The notes beneath the pieces were generated by a model. That model was not told the DNA's origin and did no database searches. It saw only the letters and a program-made list of their open reading frames with translations. Shown piece after piece: positions 17,075 through 24,411 of a DNA stretch of 64,000 nucleotides. The first letter of the stretch is position 1. Every line of letters starts with the position of its first letter. Source of the DNA: Halorubrum rubrum (GTDB taxonomy: Archaea; Halobacteriota; Halobacteria; Halobacteriales; Haloferacaceae); assembly GCF_024494685.1 (NCBI RefSeq), contig NZ_JANHDM010000003.1:124001-188000 (forward strand), read 5' to 3'. The position numbers and the translations under genes are program-made.

Positions 17075-17296
17075 ATGCGCGACCGACTCACCTCCGATCT
17101 CGGCGTCTACGCGCTGTCGGGACTCCTCTCGTTTCTGGTGTTCCTCGCCGCGCTCGTCGTCCTGTCCGCGACGCTCCCCGGCGGGCTCGACGCGCGGCGC
17201 ACCGTCGGGCTCGTCGTCGGCTACCTGCTGTTCTTATCGGCGTACACCGCGGCGTGGTACATCTACACCGGGATCGACGCCCGCGAGGAGGTCTGA
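17075..17296 (+). CDS. Small two-helix membrane protein
   Basis: 73 residues from ATG 17075 with two hydrophobic helices (about 10-33 and 45-64) joined by a short LPGGLDARRT turn. A box A (gtttatcg) about 27 bp upstream supports a leaderless start, preferring this ATG to the GTG at 17063. The ending WYIYTGIDAREEV is charged and probably cytoplasmic. No family is recognised. It faces chorismate synthase divergently and precedes hpt, which has its own promoter. Confidence 0.75.
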   Translation: MRDRLTSDLGVYALSGLLSFLVFLAALVVLSATLPGGLDARRTVGLVVGYLLFLSAYTAAWYIYTGIDAREEV

Positions 17297-17348
17297 GGTC
17301 GTCGTCGATCCCTGCCACCGCTCCGCACGAGACCCCGCAACCGCCACG

Positions 17349-17358
17349 CTTTATTAAC
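17349..17358 (+). promoter_or_regulatory. Box A for hpt
   Basis: The sequence ctttattaac ends 19 bp before ATG 17378 (centre about 25 bp upstream), fitting a leaderless transcript of the phosphoribosyltransferase gene. Confidence 0.6.
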
Positions 17359-17377
17359 CGCCACGAGTACCGGCGAC

Positions 17378-17947
17378 ATGGACCAGTTGCGGCAGTCGCT
17401 CCTCGACGCGCCGATCATCGAGAAAGGCGAGTACCAGTACTTCGTCCACCCGATCAGCGACGGCGTTCCGATGCTCGAACCCGAGCTCCTCCGGGAGATC
17501 GTCATCCGGATCATCCGGAAGGCGGAGCTGGAGAACGTCGACAAGATCGTCACTCCCGCCGCGATGGGGATCCACATCTCGACCGCCCTCTCTCTCATGA
17601 CCGACATCCCGCTCGTCGTCATCCGCAAACGCCAGTACGGCCTCGACGGCGAGGTCCCGCTGTTCCAGGAGACGGGGTACTCGGAGTCGGAGATGTACAT
17701 CAACGACGTCGAGGAGGGCGACCGCGTGCTCGTCATCGACGACGTGCTCTCGACGGGCGGCACGATGAAGGCCATCCTCGACGCGCTCACCGACGAGGTC
17801 GGCGCGGAGGTCGTCGACGTCGTCGCCGTGATCAAGAAGGCCGGCGAGAACGAGCTCGACGACACCGACTACGACGTGAAGACGCTGATCAACGTCACCG
17901 TCGAGGACGGCGAGGTCGTGATCGTCGACGCCCAGGGCGACGAGTAG
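17378..17947 (+). CDS. hpt: Hypoxanthine/guanine phosphoribosyltransferase (archaeal type)
   Basis: 189 residues. It salvages purine bases by attaching them to PRPP in the cytoplasm. The PRPP loop [13 protein letters not shown] is at 117-129. The segment [27 protein letters not shown] matches the archaeal Hpt/APRT-like family in both length and spacing. The gene has its own box A, so it is probably monocistronic. Base preference (hypoxanthine, guanine or adenine) cannot be settled from sequence alone. Confidence 0.93.
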   Translation: MDQLRQSLLDAPIIEKGEYQYFVHPISDGVPMLEPELLREIVIRIIRKAELENVDKIVTPAAMGIHISTALSLMTDIPLVVIRKRQYGLDGEVPLFQETGYSESEMYINDVEEGDRVLVIDDVLSTGGTMKAILDALTDEVGAEVVDVVAVIKKAGENELDDTDYDVKTLINVTVEDGEVVIVDAQGDE

Positions 17948-18228
17948 AACGCGGACGGTCCTCCTTTCGAACGGACGGTGGTCGATGAGGGGCAAAACCG
18001 ATCCGAACGCACCCACATCGCTCGCGGCTCACGTCTTGCGGCTTTCCGCTCGGGTTCGCCGCGTCCCTCGCGCGATGCCGCTCGTAGCGGCGTTCACACT
18101 GGGGCCGAACCGAGCAGTCGTCGGGGCCCCGCCGTGCCGGATCCGGGTACCGCCGCGCGTCTCGTTTCGACCGCGTCGGAGCGGAACGAAGTTGTCACCG
18201 GCCGGAACACGATCGCGTTCGACGGGAG

Positions 18229-18444
18229 TCAGGACGCGTCGACCGCGCTGCCGGCCGCGATGAGGAACCCCGTGATCGCGGTGATCAGCGCGACGGTGCC
18301 GACGGCGACGACGCCGATCCGGAGCGTGTCGCCGGAGAGACGGTTGACGATCAGAAACAGGAAGACGGTGGTGACGAAGCCGATGAGCGCGAGCGTCCGC
18401 CCGAACCGAGCGAGATCGATGCCGGGCTCGACGTCGCTAGACAC
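18229..18444 (-). CDS. Small two-helix membrane protein, second gene of a pair
   Basis: 71 residues starting with GTG at 18444, whose codons overlap the end of the preceding gene by 8 bp, which argues for coupled translation. Two hydrophobic helices span about 15-34 and 44-64. No family is recognised. The preceding partner is likewise a small membrane protein, so the two may form one complex. Downstream, 17948-18228 shows no gene. Confidence 0.75.
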   Translation of the reverse strand: MSSDVEPGIDLARFGRTLALIGFVTTVFLFLIVNRLSGDTLRIGVVAVGTVALITAITGFLIAAGSAVDAS

Positions 18445-18700
18445 GGTTCAGCAGCTCCTTGAGGACGCCCTGGTACTCTTCCTCGGTGGCGGCGTTCCCG
18501 AGCGAGTGGATCGACTGAGCGATCCACAGCCCGGCGGTGAAGTTGATGAACGCCGTCATCGAGATGATACCGAGCTGTCCCTCGACGAACAGCCCCGAGA
18601 CGACGGCCCCGACGAACCCCAGCGCCATGAACGTGTGCGTGAGCAGCGAGCGGGTACCGAAGTCGGCGAGCTGTAACGACAGACGGGTGCCAACGGCCAT
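18437..18700 (-). CDS. Small membrane protein, first gene of a pair
   Basis: 87 residues from ATG 18700. Two hydrophobic helices lie at about 20-40 and 45-65 (FMALGFVGAVVSGLFV, IISMTAFINFTAGLWIAQSI), followed by a charged tail EEEYQGVLKELLNRV. I do not recognise the family. Length, codon use and the 8-bp overlap with the downstream membrane protein indicate a real operon. It faces the reductase gene at 18807 divergently across about 106 bp. Confidence 0.75.
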   Translation of the reverse strand: MAVGTRLSLQLADFGTRSLLTHTFMALGFVGAVVSGLFVEGQLGIISMTAFINFTAGLWIAQSIHSLGNAATEEEYQGVLKELLNRV

Positions 18701-18806
18701 GCGTACGGTTGCGGCCGGTGACGTAAAGAGGTACCGCGACTCGCATCCGCCACCGACCGATCGATCCCGCCCGCTTACCCCTCGCGCCGCGTAGTGGCGG
18801 ACGAGC

Positions 18807-20078
18807 ATGACCGACACCGACCGGACCCACGACGTCGTCGTGTGGGGCGCGACCGGGGTAGCGGGGCGGTTCGCGGCCGAGTACCTGACCGAGCGATACG
18901 GTCCCGACGAACTCTCGCTGGCAATCGGCGGGCGGAGCCGGGACCGGCTCGATGCGCTCGCCGCCGACCTCGCCCGCTGCAGCGACGCACGGGACGACGT
19001 GCCGGTCGTCGTGGGCGACGCGACGGATTCCGAAAGCCTGCGCGCGGTCGCCAGGGAGGCGCGCGTCGTCTGTACGACGGTCGGCCCGTACACCCGACTC
19101 GGGACGCCGCTGGTCGAGGCCTGCGTCGAGACCGGCACGGACTACTGCGACCTCACCGGCGAGGTGAACTGGGTGCGCGAGACGGTCGACCGGTTCCACG
19201 AGCCGGCGGTCGACGCGGGCGCGCGGATCGTCCACAGCTGCGGGTTCGACTCCGTGCCTGCCGACGTCGGCACCCTGCTCGTCCAGTCGTTCGCGAGGGA
19301 GACGTACGGCGCGGCCTGCGACACGGTGCGGATCTACTTCGACGGCGGCAGCGGGAGCGTCAGCGGCGGCACGCTGGCGAGCGTCGGCGAGCTGTTCGAG
19401 GCGGCCGCGACCGACCCCCTCGCGCGGGAGGCGCTCCGGAACCCGTACTCGCTGGCGCCGCGGGGCGAGCGGAGCGGCGTCGATTCGGGAACACAGCGTT
19501 GGCCGCGGCGCGACCCCCTCCGCGGGACCTGGACCGCCCCCTCGCCGATGGCCCCGGTGAACGAGCGGGTGGTCCGGCGGAGCAACGCGCTCCTGGGCTA
19601 TCCGTGGGGCCGCGACTTCCGCTGTAGCGAGGTCGTCCCGACCGGCGGCGGCCCCGCGGGCGCGGCGACCGCGGGGGCCGTCGCGGGCGGGCTCGCCCTG
19701 TTCACGGTCGCGATGTCCGTGGGACCGCTGCGCTCCGCGCTCCGCCGCTACGTCTTCCCCGCTCCCGGCGAGGGGCCGACGCGGGAGGAGGCGGACGCCG
19801 GGAGCTTCCTGATCCGGATCCTCGGACGCGGTACGGGCGCCGACGGTCCCTTCGCGGTCGAAGCCGAGTTCGGCGCCGACCGCGACCCAGGGTACGGCGC
19901 GACCGCGCGGATGCTCGGCGAGTCGGCCGTCAGTCTGGCGCGCGGCGACGTCGACTCGCCGTTCGACGGGGGCGTGTTGACGCCGGCGTCGGGGATCGGA
20001 CTCCCGCTCGCGGACCGGCTCCGCGATGTCGACTTCACCGCATCGGTCCGCGAGACCGCGGCGAGCGAACGCGGATAG
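18807..20078 (+). CDS. Saccharopine-dehydrogenase-like / trans-acting enoyl reductase
   Basis: 423 residues. An N-terminal Rossmann motif VVVWGATGVAG (10-20) is followed by GGRSRDRL and CTTVGPYTRLGTPLVEACVETGTDYCDLTGEV, the hallmark of the saccharopine dehydrogenase family. The set that includes trans-acting enoyl reductases and SCCPDH-like proteins has this length. HSCGFDSVPADVGTLL (about 144-159) is another conserved block. Residues 285-310 are hydrophobic (Ala/Gly-rich), suggesting membrane or lipid contact. It probably reduces a lipid or polyketide-like substrate with NAD(P)H; the substrate is unknown. Confidence 0.88.
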   Translation: MTDTDRTHDVVVWGATGVAGRFAAEYLTERYGPDELSLAIGGRSRDRLDALAADLARCSDARDDVPVVVGDATDSESLRAVAREARVVCTTVGPYTRLGTPLVEACVETGTDYCDLTGEVNWVRETVDRFHEPAVDAGARIVHSCGFDSVPADVGTLLVQSFARETYGAACDTVRIYFDGGSGSVSGGTLASVGELFEAAATDPLAREALRNPYSLAPRGERSGVDSGTQRWPRRDPLRGTWTAPSPMAPVNERVVRRSNALLGYPWGRDFRCSEVVPTGGGPAGAATAGAVAGGLALFTVAMSVGPLRSALRRYVFPAPGEGPTREEADAGSFLIRILGRGTGADGPFAVEAEFGADRDPGYGATARMLGESAVSLARGDVDSPFDGGVLTPASGIGLPLADRLRDVDFTASVRETAASERG

Positions 20079-20132
20079 TCGACCGCGGGCACGGGCTCCT
20101 TTTCCGTCGGGCGCCCGAACGGCCGGGTACAC

Positions 20133-20810
20133 ATGAGCAGCGCGCTGTTCGTCGTGAGCGAGGAGGGGTACTGGGCCGAGGAGTGTATCGAGCCGCTTTC
20201 GACGCTCGAGAGCGAGGGCGTCGACGTGACGGTCGCGACGCCCTCGGGCTCGCCGCCCGTCGTCGACGAGCGATCGCTGGATCCGGACGCGGCGGGCGGC
20301 GAGGACACGGCGGCGGAGTACCGCGAGGTCGACGAGAGCCACCCGGAACTGAACGATCCCGAGCCGCTCGCGACCGTCGAGGCCGCCGACCACGACGCGG
20401 TCGTGTTCCCCGGCGGCCACGGGACGGTGTGGGACGTGAACCAGGACCGACACGCCCGCCAGCTGCTGCTCGACGCGGTCGCCGGCGACGAGGGCGTCGC
20501 GCTCGTCGTCTGTCACGCGGTCGGCATCCTCGCGTTCACGCGCGAGGCCGACGGGACGCCCCTCGTCGAGGGGCGCGCCGTCACCGGCTTCCCGAACGAG
20601 TGGGAGGAGGGGATCGTCGACGACGCGGACGTGCTGCCCGACGGCCGGAAGCTCCCGTACTGGGTCGAAGACGAGGTCCGGCTGGCCGGCGCGGAGTGGG
20701 ACGCCGAACTCGACGCCGACGAGAGCGTGACCGAGGACGGCGATCTGCTCACCGCCCGCGGACCCGGATCGTCCTCGGCCGCCGCGGCGGCGCTGCTCGA
20801 GCGGCTGTGA
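20133..20810 (+). CDS. DJ-1/PfpI family protein (class I glutamine amidotransferase-like)
   Basis: 225 residues. The nucleophile elbow is C127-H128 in VALVVCHAVGIL, with E16 in the EEGYWAEE region near the start and VVFPGGHGTVWD at 90-101. This matches Hsp31/DJ-1-like proteins, which act as glyoxalase III, deglycase or chaperone. RAVTGFPNEWEEGIV (about 149-163) is the usual cap region of that subgroup. It probably protects against dicarbonyl stress; the exact reaction is not settled. It follows the reductase by 54 bp on the same strand. Confidence 0.9.
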   Translation: MSSALFVVSEEGYWAEECIEPLSTLESEGVDVTVATPSGSPPVVDERSLDPDAAGGEDTAAEYREVDESHPELNDPEPLATVEAADHDAVVFPGGHGTVWDVNQDRHARQLLLDAVAGDEGVALVVCHAVGILAFTREADGTPLVEGRAVTGFPNEWEEGIVDDADVLPDGRKLPYWVEDEVRLAGAEWDAELDADESVTEDGDLLTARGPGSSSAAAAALLERL

Positions 20811-20822
20811 CCCGCGGGTAGC

Positions 20823-21107
20823 CTACCGGATCACGAACGCCGGCTCGTCGATCCGCTCGCTCTTACACTCGGGACATCGCGAGGGCGCGTTGAGCGGGTC
20901 GTCGAAGCCGTCGAACCCGCAGTCGCGACACGTCGGCGGGGCCACGAGGAACTCCTCGTCTTCGTCGTCCTCGCCGACCGACCGGGAGACGTGTTCGAGA
21001 TGTTCGTAGACCGTCGGCGTCGGCAGCGAGAGTTCGACCGCGATCTCGCTCGCGGTCGCCGGCTCCGCTCGAAGTCTCGCCGCGATCCGCTGGCGGGTCG
21101 TCTCCAT
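20823..21107 (-). CDS. HTH regulator fused to a zinc ribbon
   Basis: 94 residues from ATG 21107. The N-terminal half is a winged-helix start (TRQRIAARLRAEPATASEIAVELSLPTPTVYEHLEHV). The C-terminal half carries C60-x2-C63 and C78-x2-C81 (CRDCGFDG, RCPECKSE). This arrangement matches the archaeal family of predicted transcriptional regulators with an HTH plus Zn ribbon. It probably binds DNA. It faces the nucleotidyltransferase gene divergently across about 96 bp, so it could regulate that gene, which is a guess from position. Confidence 0.87.
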   Translation of the reverse strand: METTRQRIAARLRAEPATASEIAVELSLPTPTVYEHLEHVSRSVGEDDEDEEFLVAPPTCRDCGFDGFDDPLNAPSRCPECKSERIDEPAFVIR

Positions 21108-21203
21108 GGCTCCCGCTGGCGGGCGGGAAATAAAACGGCGACGGAGTCTCTCACCGTTGGCACAGACACAAGAAGTATGTCGCTCGCCCTCACGGGTACG
21201 TGT

Positions 21204-22178
21204 ATGAAAGCAGTGGTACTTGCCGGCGGATACGCGACGAGGCTCTGGCCGATAACCAAGGACCGCCCGAAGATGTTCCTCCCCGTGGGCGAGCGGACCG
21301 TCATCGACGAGATCTTCGCCGACCTCGAGGGCGACGACCGGGTCGACGAGGTGTTCGTCTCGACGAACGAGCGCTTCGCCGACACCTTCTCCGCGTACCT
21401 CGCCGAAAGCGAGTTCGAGAAGCCGACGCTCTCGATCGAGGAGACGGTCGAGGAGGACGAGAAGTTCGGCGTCGTCGGCGCGCTGGCCCAACTGGTCGAC
21501 CGCGAGGGCGTCGACGACGACCTGCTCGTCGTCGCCGGCGACAACCTGATCAGCTTCGATCTGGCCGAGTTCACCGACTTCTTCGAGGAGAAGGGGACGC
21601 CGACGCTCGCCGCCTACGACGTGGGATCGCTCGAGCGCGCCAAGTCGTACGGGCTCGTCGAGCTCGAGGGCGATCGGGTCGTCGACTTCCAGGAGAAGCC
21701 CGAGGACCCCAAGAGCACGCTCGTCTCCATCGCGTGTTACGCGTTCCCCGCCGGGACGCTGCCCGACCTCGCGACGTACCTCGAGGACGGGAAGAACCCC
21801 GACGAGCCGGGCTGGTTCCTCCAGTGGCTCCAGTCGCGCGAACCGGTTCACGCGTTCACCTTCGACGGCGCGTGGTTCGACATCGGCACCGCAGACAGCT
21901 ACCTCGACACCGTCGAGTACGCGCTCGACGGCGGCAGCCTCGTCGCCGACGGCGCGACCGTCGAAGACTCCGAGATCGGCGACGTCGTCCACGTGATGGA
22001 CGGCGCGGAGGTAACCGACTCCTCGCTCGAGCGCGCCGTCGTCTTCCCCGAGGCGACGATCACGGACAGCGCCGTCAAGAACACCGTCGTCGACGAACAC
22101 GCCGTCCTCGAGGAGGTCGACCTCACCGGATCGCTGATCGGTGCGTACACCTCGATCACGAGCGGCGACGACTTCTAG
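21204..22178 (+). CDS. Sugar-phosphate nucleotidyltransferase
   Basis: 324 residues from ATG 21204. The N-terminal NTP-transferase signature is LAGGYATRLWPITKDRPKM (6-24). DDLLVVAGDNLISFD carries the metal-binding Asp, and FQEKPEDPKSTLVSIACYAF is the sugar-binding part. The C-terminal 80 residues show short hexapeptide-like repeats (VEDSEIGDVVHVMDGAEV). It forms an NDP-sugar such as UDP-GlcNAc or dTDP-glucose in the cytoplasm for surface glycans or protein glycosylation. Which sugar is unknown. Confidence 0.92.
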   Translation: MKAVVLAGGYATRLWPITKDRPKMFLPVGERTVIDEIFADLEGDDRVDEVFVSTNERFADTFSAYLAESEFEKPTLSIEETVEEDEKFGVVGALAQLVDREGVDDDLLVVAGDNLISFDLAEFTDFFEEKGTPTLAAYDVGSLERAKSYGLVELEGDRVVDFQEKPEDPKSTLVSIACYAFPAGTLPDLATYLEDGKNPDEPGWFLQWLQSREPVHAFTFDGAWFDIGTADSYLDTVEYALDGGSLVADGATVEDSEIGDVVHVMDGAEVTDSSLERAVVFPEATITDSAVKNTVVDEHAVLEEVDLTGSLIGAYTSITSGDDF

Positions 22179-22199
22179 CGGACGTTCCTCCCGACCGGT

Positions 22200-22718
22200 T
22201 CATTCCACGCGCTCCTCGCGAACCGCGTCGGCGACGCGGCACGCCGTCCCGTACTCCGCCTCGGAGTGGGCGATGAAGCGCACGTCCCGCAGGGTCTCCG
22301 GGTCGTACCCGCGGATCTCCTCCACGACGATCCGTGCGCCCTCCTCGAGGTCGAACCCCGCAACCCCACAGCCGAGCGCGGGGATCACGAGCGACGCACA
22401 GCCCCGCTCGTCGGCCGCCGAGAGCGCGTTTCGGGTCGCCTCGCGGATGCTCTCTTCCGTCGCGCGGCCGTCCCCGTAGTGGGGCATCGCCGCGGCGTGG
22501 ATCACGACCTCGGCGTCGAGGTCGAACGCGTCGGTGACGGCGACGCCGCCGAGATCGACAGGCCCCTGCTCCGTCGCCGCGTCGGTTATCGGGCCGTTCG
22601 CCGCGCGTCTGAGCGCGCCCGCGACGCCGGAACCCATCCGCAGGCTCGTCCCCGCGGCGTTCACGAGCGCGTCCGCCGACGCCTCCGCGATGTCGCCCTG
22701 AACGACAGTGAACTCCAT
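22200..22718 (-). CDS. Macrodomain (ADP-ribose-binding) protein
   Basis: 172 residues forming a single macrodomain. VVQGDIAEASADALVNAAGTSLRMGSGVAGAL (5-36) is the substrate-binding N-terminal block. VIHAAAMP and LVIPALGCGVAGFDLEEGARIV (about 109-131) are the second binding loop. Such proteins remove ADP-ribose from proteins or nucleic acid, or process ADP-ribose derivatives such as O-acetyl-ADP-ribose. The gene converges on the nucleotidyltransferase with 21 bp between stops. The next gene on its own strand starts about 317 bp upstream, with its stop 24 bp away. Confidence 0.92.
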   Translation of the reverse strand: MEFTVVQGDIAEASADALVNAAGTSLRMGSGVAGALRRAANGPITDAATEQGPVDLGGVAVTDAFDLDAEVVIHAAAMPHYGDGRATEESIREATRNALSAADERGCASLVIPALGCGVAGFDLEEGARIVVEEIRGYDPETLRDVRFIAHSEAEYGTACRVADAVREERVE

Positions 22719-22741
22719 GCGCGGACGGTCGATCGCCGCGG

Positions 22742-23035
22742 TCAAGAGCGTTCCGCGGGGACGACCGCGTCGGCGTCGGTGTCGGGATCGGCGTCGGCGG
22801 AGCCGCGTTCCGCCGCGTCGCGCGTCCCCGTCCCCGCGTCCGCGTGCGTGTGGTGGTAGCAGTCGAGCGCGGGGTCGCCGTCGGCCGTCGCCGGGTGGAA
22901 ACACACCCGCCGGTAGCGCCCGTTGTCGAGTAAGTTGACCGCGAAGCCGCCGGCGTGCCGCGACACCGACTCGTAGGGGTCGCCGCAGGCGGGACAGGCC
23001 GCCGGTGGATCGTCGGGGACGTACACGCGTGTCAC
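22742..23035 (-). CDS. Small Cys/His-rich protein, probably zinc-binding
   Basis: 97 residues. The GTG start at 23035 is supported by a box A (ccgtttagtc on the minus strand) about 28 bp upstream. C14-x2-C17 (ACPACGDP) is followed by C45-x-H47 (VCFHP) and C59-x-H61-H62 (DCYHH), enough for one or two zinc sites in the first 65 residues. The last 30 residues are an Asp/Ala tail. The family is not recognised. It is transcribed in line with the macrodomain gene downstream. Confidence 0.72.
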   Translation of the reverse strand: MTRVYVPDDPPAACPACGDPYESVSRHAGGFAVNLLDNGRYRRVCFHPATADGDPALDCYHHTHADAGTGTRDAAERGSADADPDTDADAVVPAERS

Positions 23036-23130
23036 CGGGTGTCGGATACGGTCCGCGGCGACTAAACGGGTTCGGCGACCGGGTCGACGGGGCGGTCGGC
23101 GGGGCCGCGGTCGGGCTCCGGGTCGGGCCC

Positions 23131-24411
23131 TCACTCCCGACGCGCCTCCCGGAGGCGTCCCGACCGCCAGCTCTCGAGGAAGGCGCTCACCGGGTGGTAG
23201 TCGGGCTCGACGGCCGGCGGCTCCGGAGCGACCGGATCGCCGCCGGCGGCGGGCGCGAGACGCTTCTCGTACCAGACGCCGGCCGGCCCGCGATAGTCGT
23301 CCGCGAGGTCCACGAGACGGCCGTGCCACCGATCGAACCGGTCGACGTCGACCGCGACCGGGTCGTTCCCGGCGTCGACGGTCCCGTGGCCCACCGCAGC
23401 CGCCTCGACCGCGTCCGGATCGACCCTCCCCGCGTCGGCCCGCTCCGCCAGCGCCGCGGCCGCGCCGATCCCCTCGGCGAGCGCCCACCCGTAGCGGTCG
23501 GGGACGAGGACGTCGCCGTCGGCCTCGACGGTGTAGACGAACCCGTCCCCCGTCCAGCCGAGGTCGACGGCGGCCGCGAACAGCTCGGCCGCGCGCGACG
23601 CCCAGCCGCCCGCGGGCGCGCAGCCGGCGTCGTACCGGTCGAGCAGCGCGAGGAGCGTCGCCCACTCGGCGTGGTGGCCCGGCTGGTAGCCGGGCGGTCG
23701 GAATCGGTGTCGCGGCGCGTCAGCGTTGTACGCGAAGTCGTGGTCCCACCCCTCGGTGTAGTGTTCCCAGAGGAGCCCGTCGGTCTCGGCGGCGAGGTCG
23801 ACCGTGATCCCGCGGGCGACCCGTCGGGCACGTTCCAGGTATCGCCGGTCCCCGGTCGCCTCGTGGGCGGCGAGGTACGCTTCGCAGGCGTGCATGTTGG
23901 CGTTCTGTCCGCGGTACGGCTCGCGTTCGGTCCAGTCGGGGTCGCAGTCGCTCCGGAGGCGGCCCGTCCCGTCGTGGAACCGCTCCTCGAGGAGGGCGGC
24001 CGTCGCCTCGAGTCCGGCCTCGGCACCGTCGACTCCAGCGGCGGTCGCGCGGGCGTACGCGAGCAGCACGAAGGCGTGGCCGTACGCCGACCGGGTCCGG
24101 TCGACCGGGTCGCCGTCGGCGTCGACGACGAGGCGGTAGCCGCCGGCGTCGGCCCGATGTGCCGACTCGAGAAAGTCGATCCCGCGTTCGGCGGCGTCGA
24201 CGCACCAGTCGGGGCCGCCCGCGACCGCGCCGGCCGCGAAGTTGGCGACCGACCGGCAGGTCGCGACGAGGTGCCGCCGGCCGTCGGCGCAGGGCTCGCC
24301 CGTGACCGGGTGGAGCGGCCGGAATCCCGCCCCGCCGAGCACGTCCGGGTACTGGACGCGGAGCGCGGCGAGGAGCCGACCGCGGGCGGTCGCGGACGCG
24401 CGCTCGATCAC
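23131..24411 (-). CDS. AGE-family epimerase/isomerase
   Basis: 426 residues, GTG start overlapping the stop of the preceding MenE-like gene (GTGA). The protein has the alternating helical pattern of an (alpha/alpha)6 barrel. Key segments are YRGQNANMHACEAYLAAHEATGD (about 164-186) and YQPGHHAEWATLLALLDRY (about 243-261), where the paired histidines correspond to the catalytic histidines of N-acylglucosamine 2-epimerases and related aldose-ketose isomerases. It would interconvert sugars in the cytoplasm; which sugar is unknown. Overlap with an AMP-ligase gene is odd and may be incidental. Confidence 0.85.
   Translation of the reverse strand: MIERASATARGRLLAALRVQYPDVLGGAGFRPLHPVTGEPCADGRRHLVATCRSVANFAAGAVAGGPDWCVDAAERGIDFLESAHRADAGGYRLVVDADGDPVDRTRSAYGHAFVLLAYARATAAGVDGAEAGLEATAALLEERFHDGTGRLRSDCDPDWTEREPYRGQNANMHACEAYLAAHEATGDRRYLERARRVARGITVDLAAETDGLLWEHYTEGWDHDFAYNADAPRHRFRPPGYQPGHHAEWATLLALLDRYDAGCAPAGGWASRAAELFAAAVDLGWTGDGFVYTVEADGDVLVPDRYGWALAEGIGAAAALAERADAGRVDPDAVEAAAVGHGTVDAGNDPVAVDVDRFDRWHGRLVDLADDYRGPAGVWYEKRLAPAAGGDPVAPEPPAVEPDYHPVSAFLESWRSGRLREARRE

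Noticed and set aside
18351-20516. 721-codon minus frame over the reductase and DJ-1 genes
   Set aside because: It is antisense to two genes with complete family motifs and its composition is Arg/Pro/Ala-rich.
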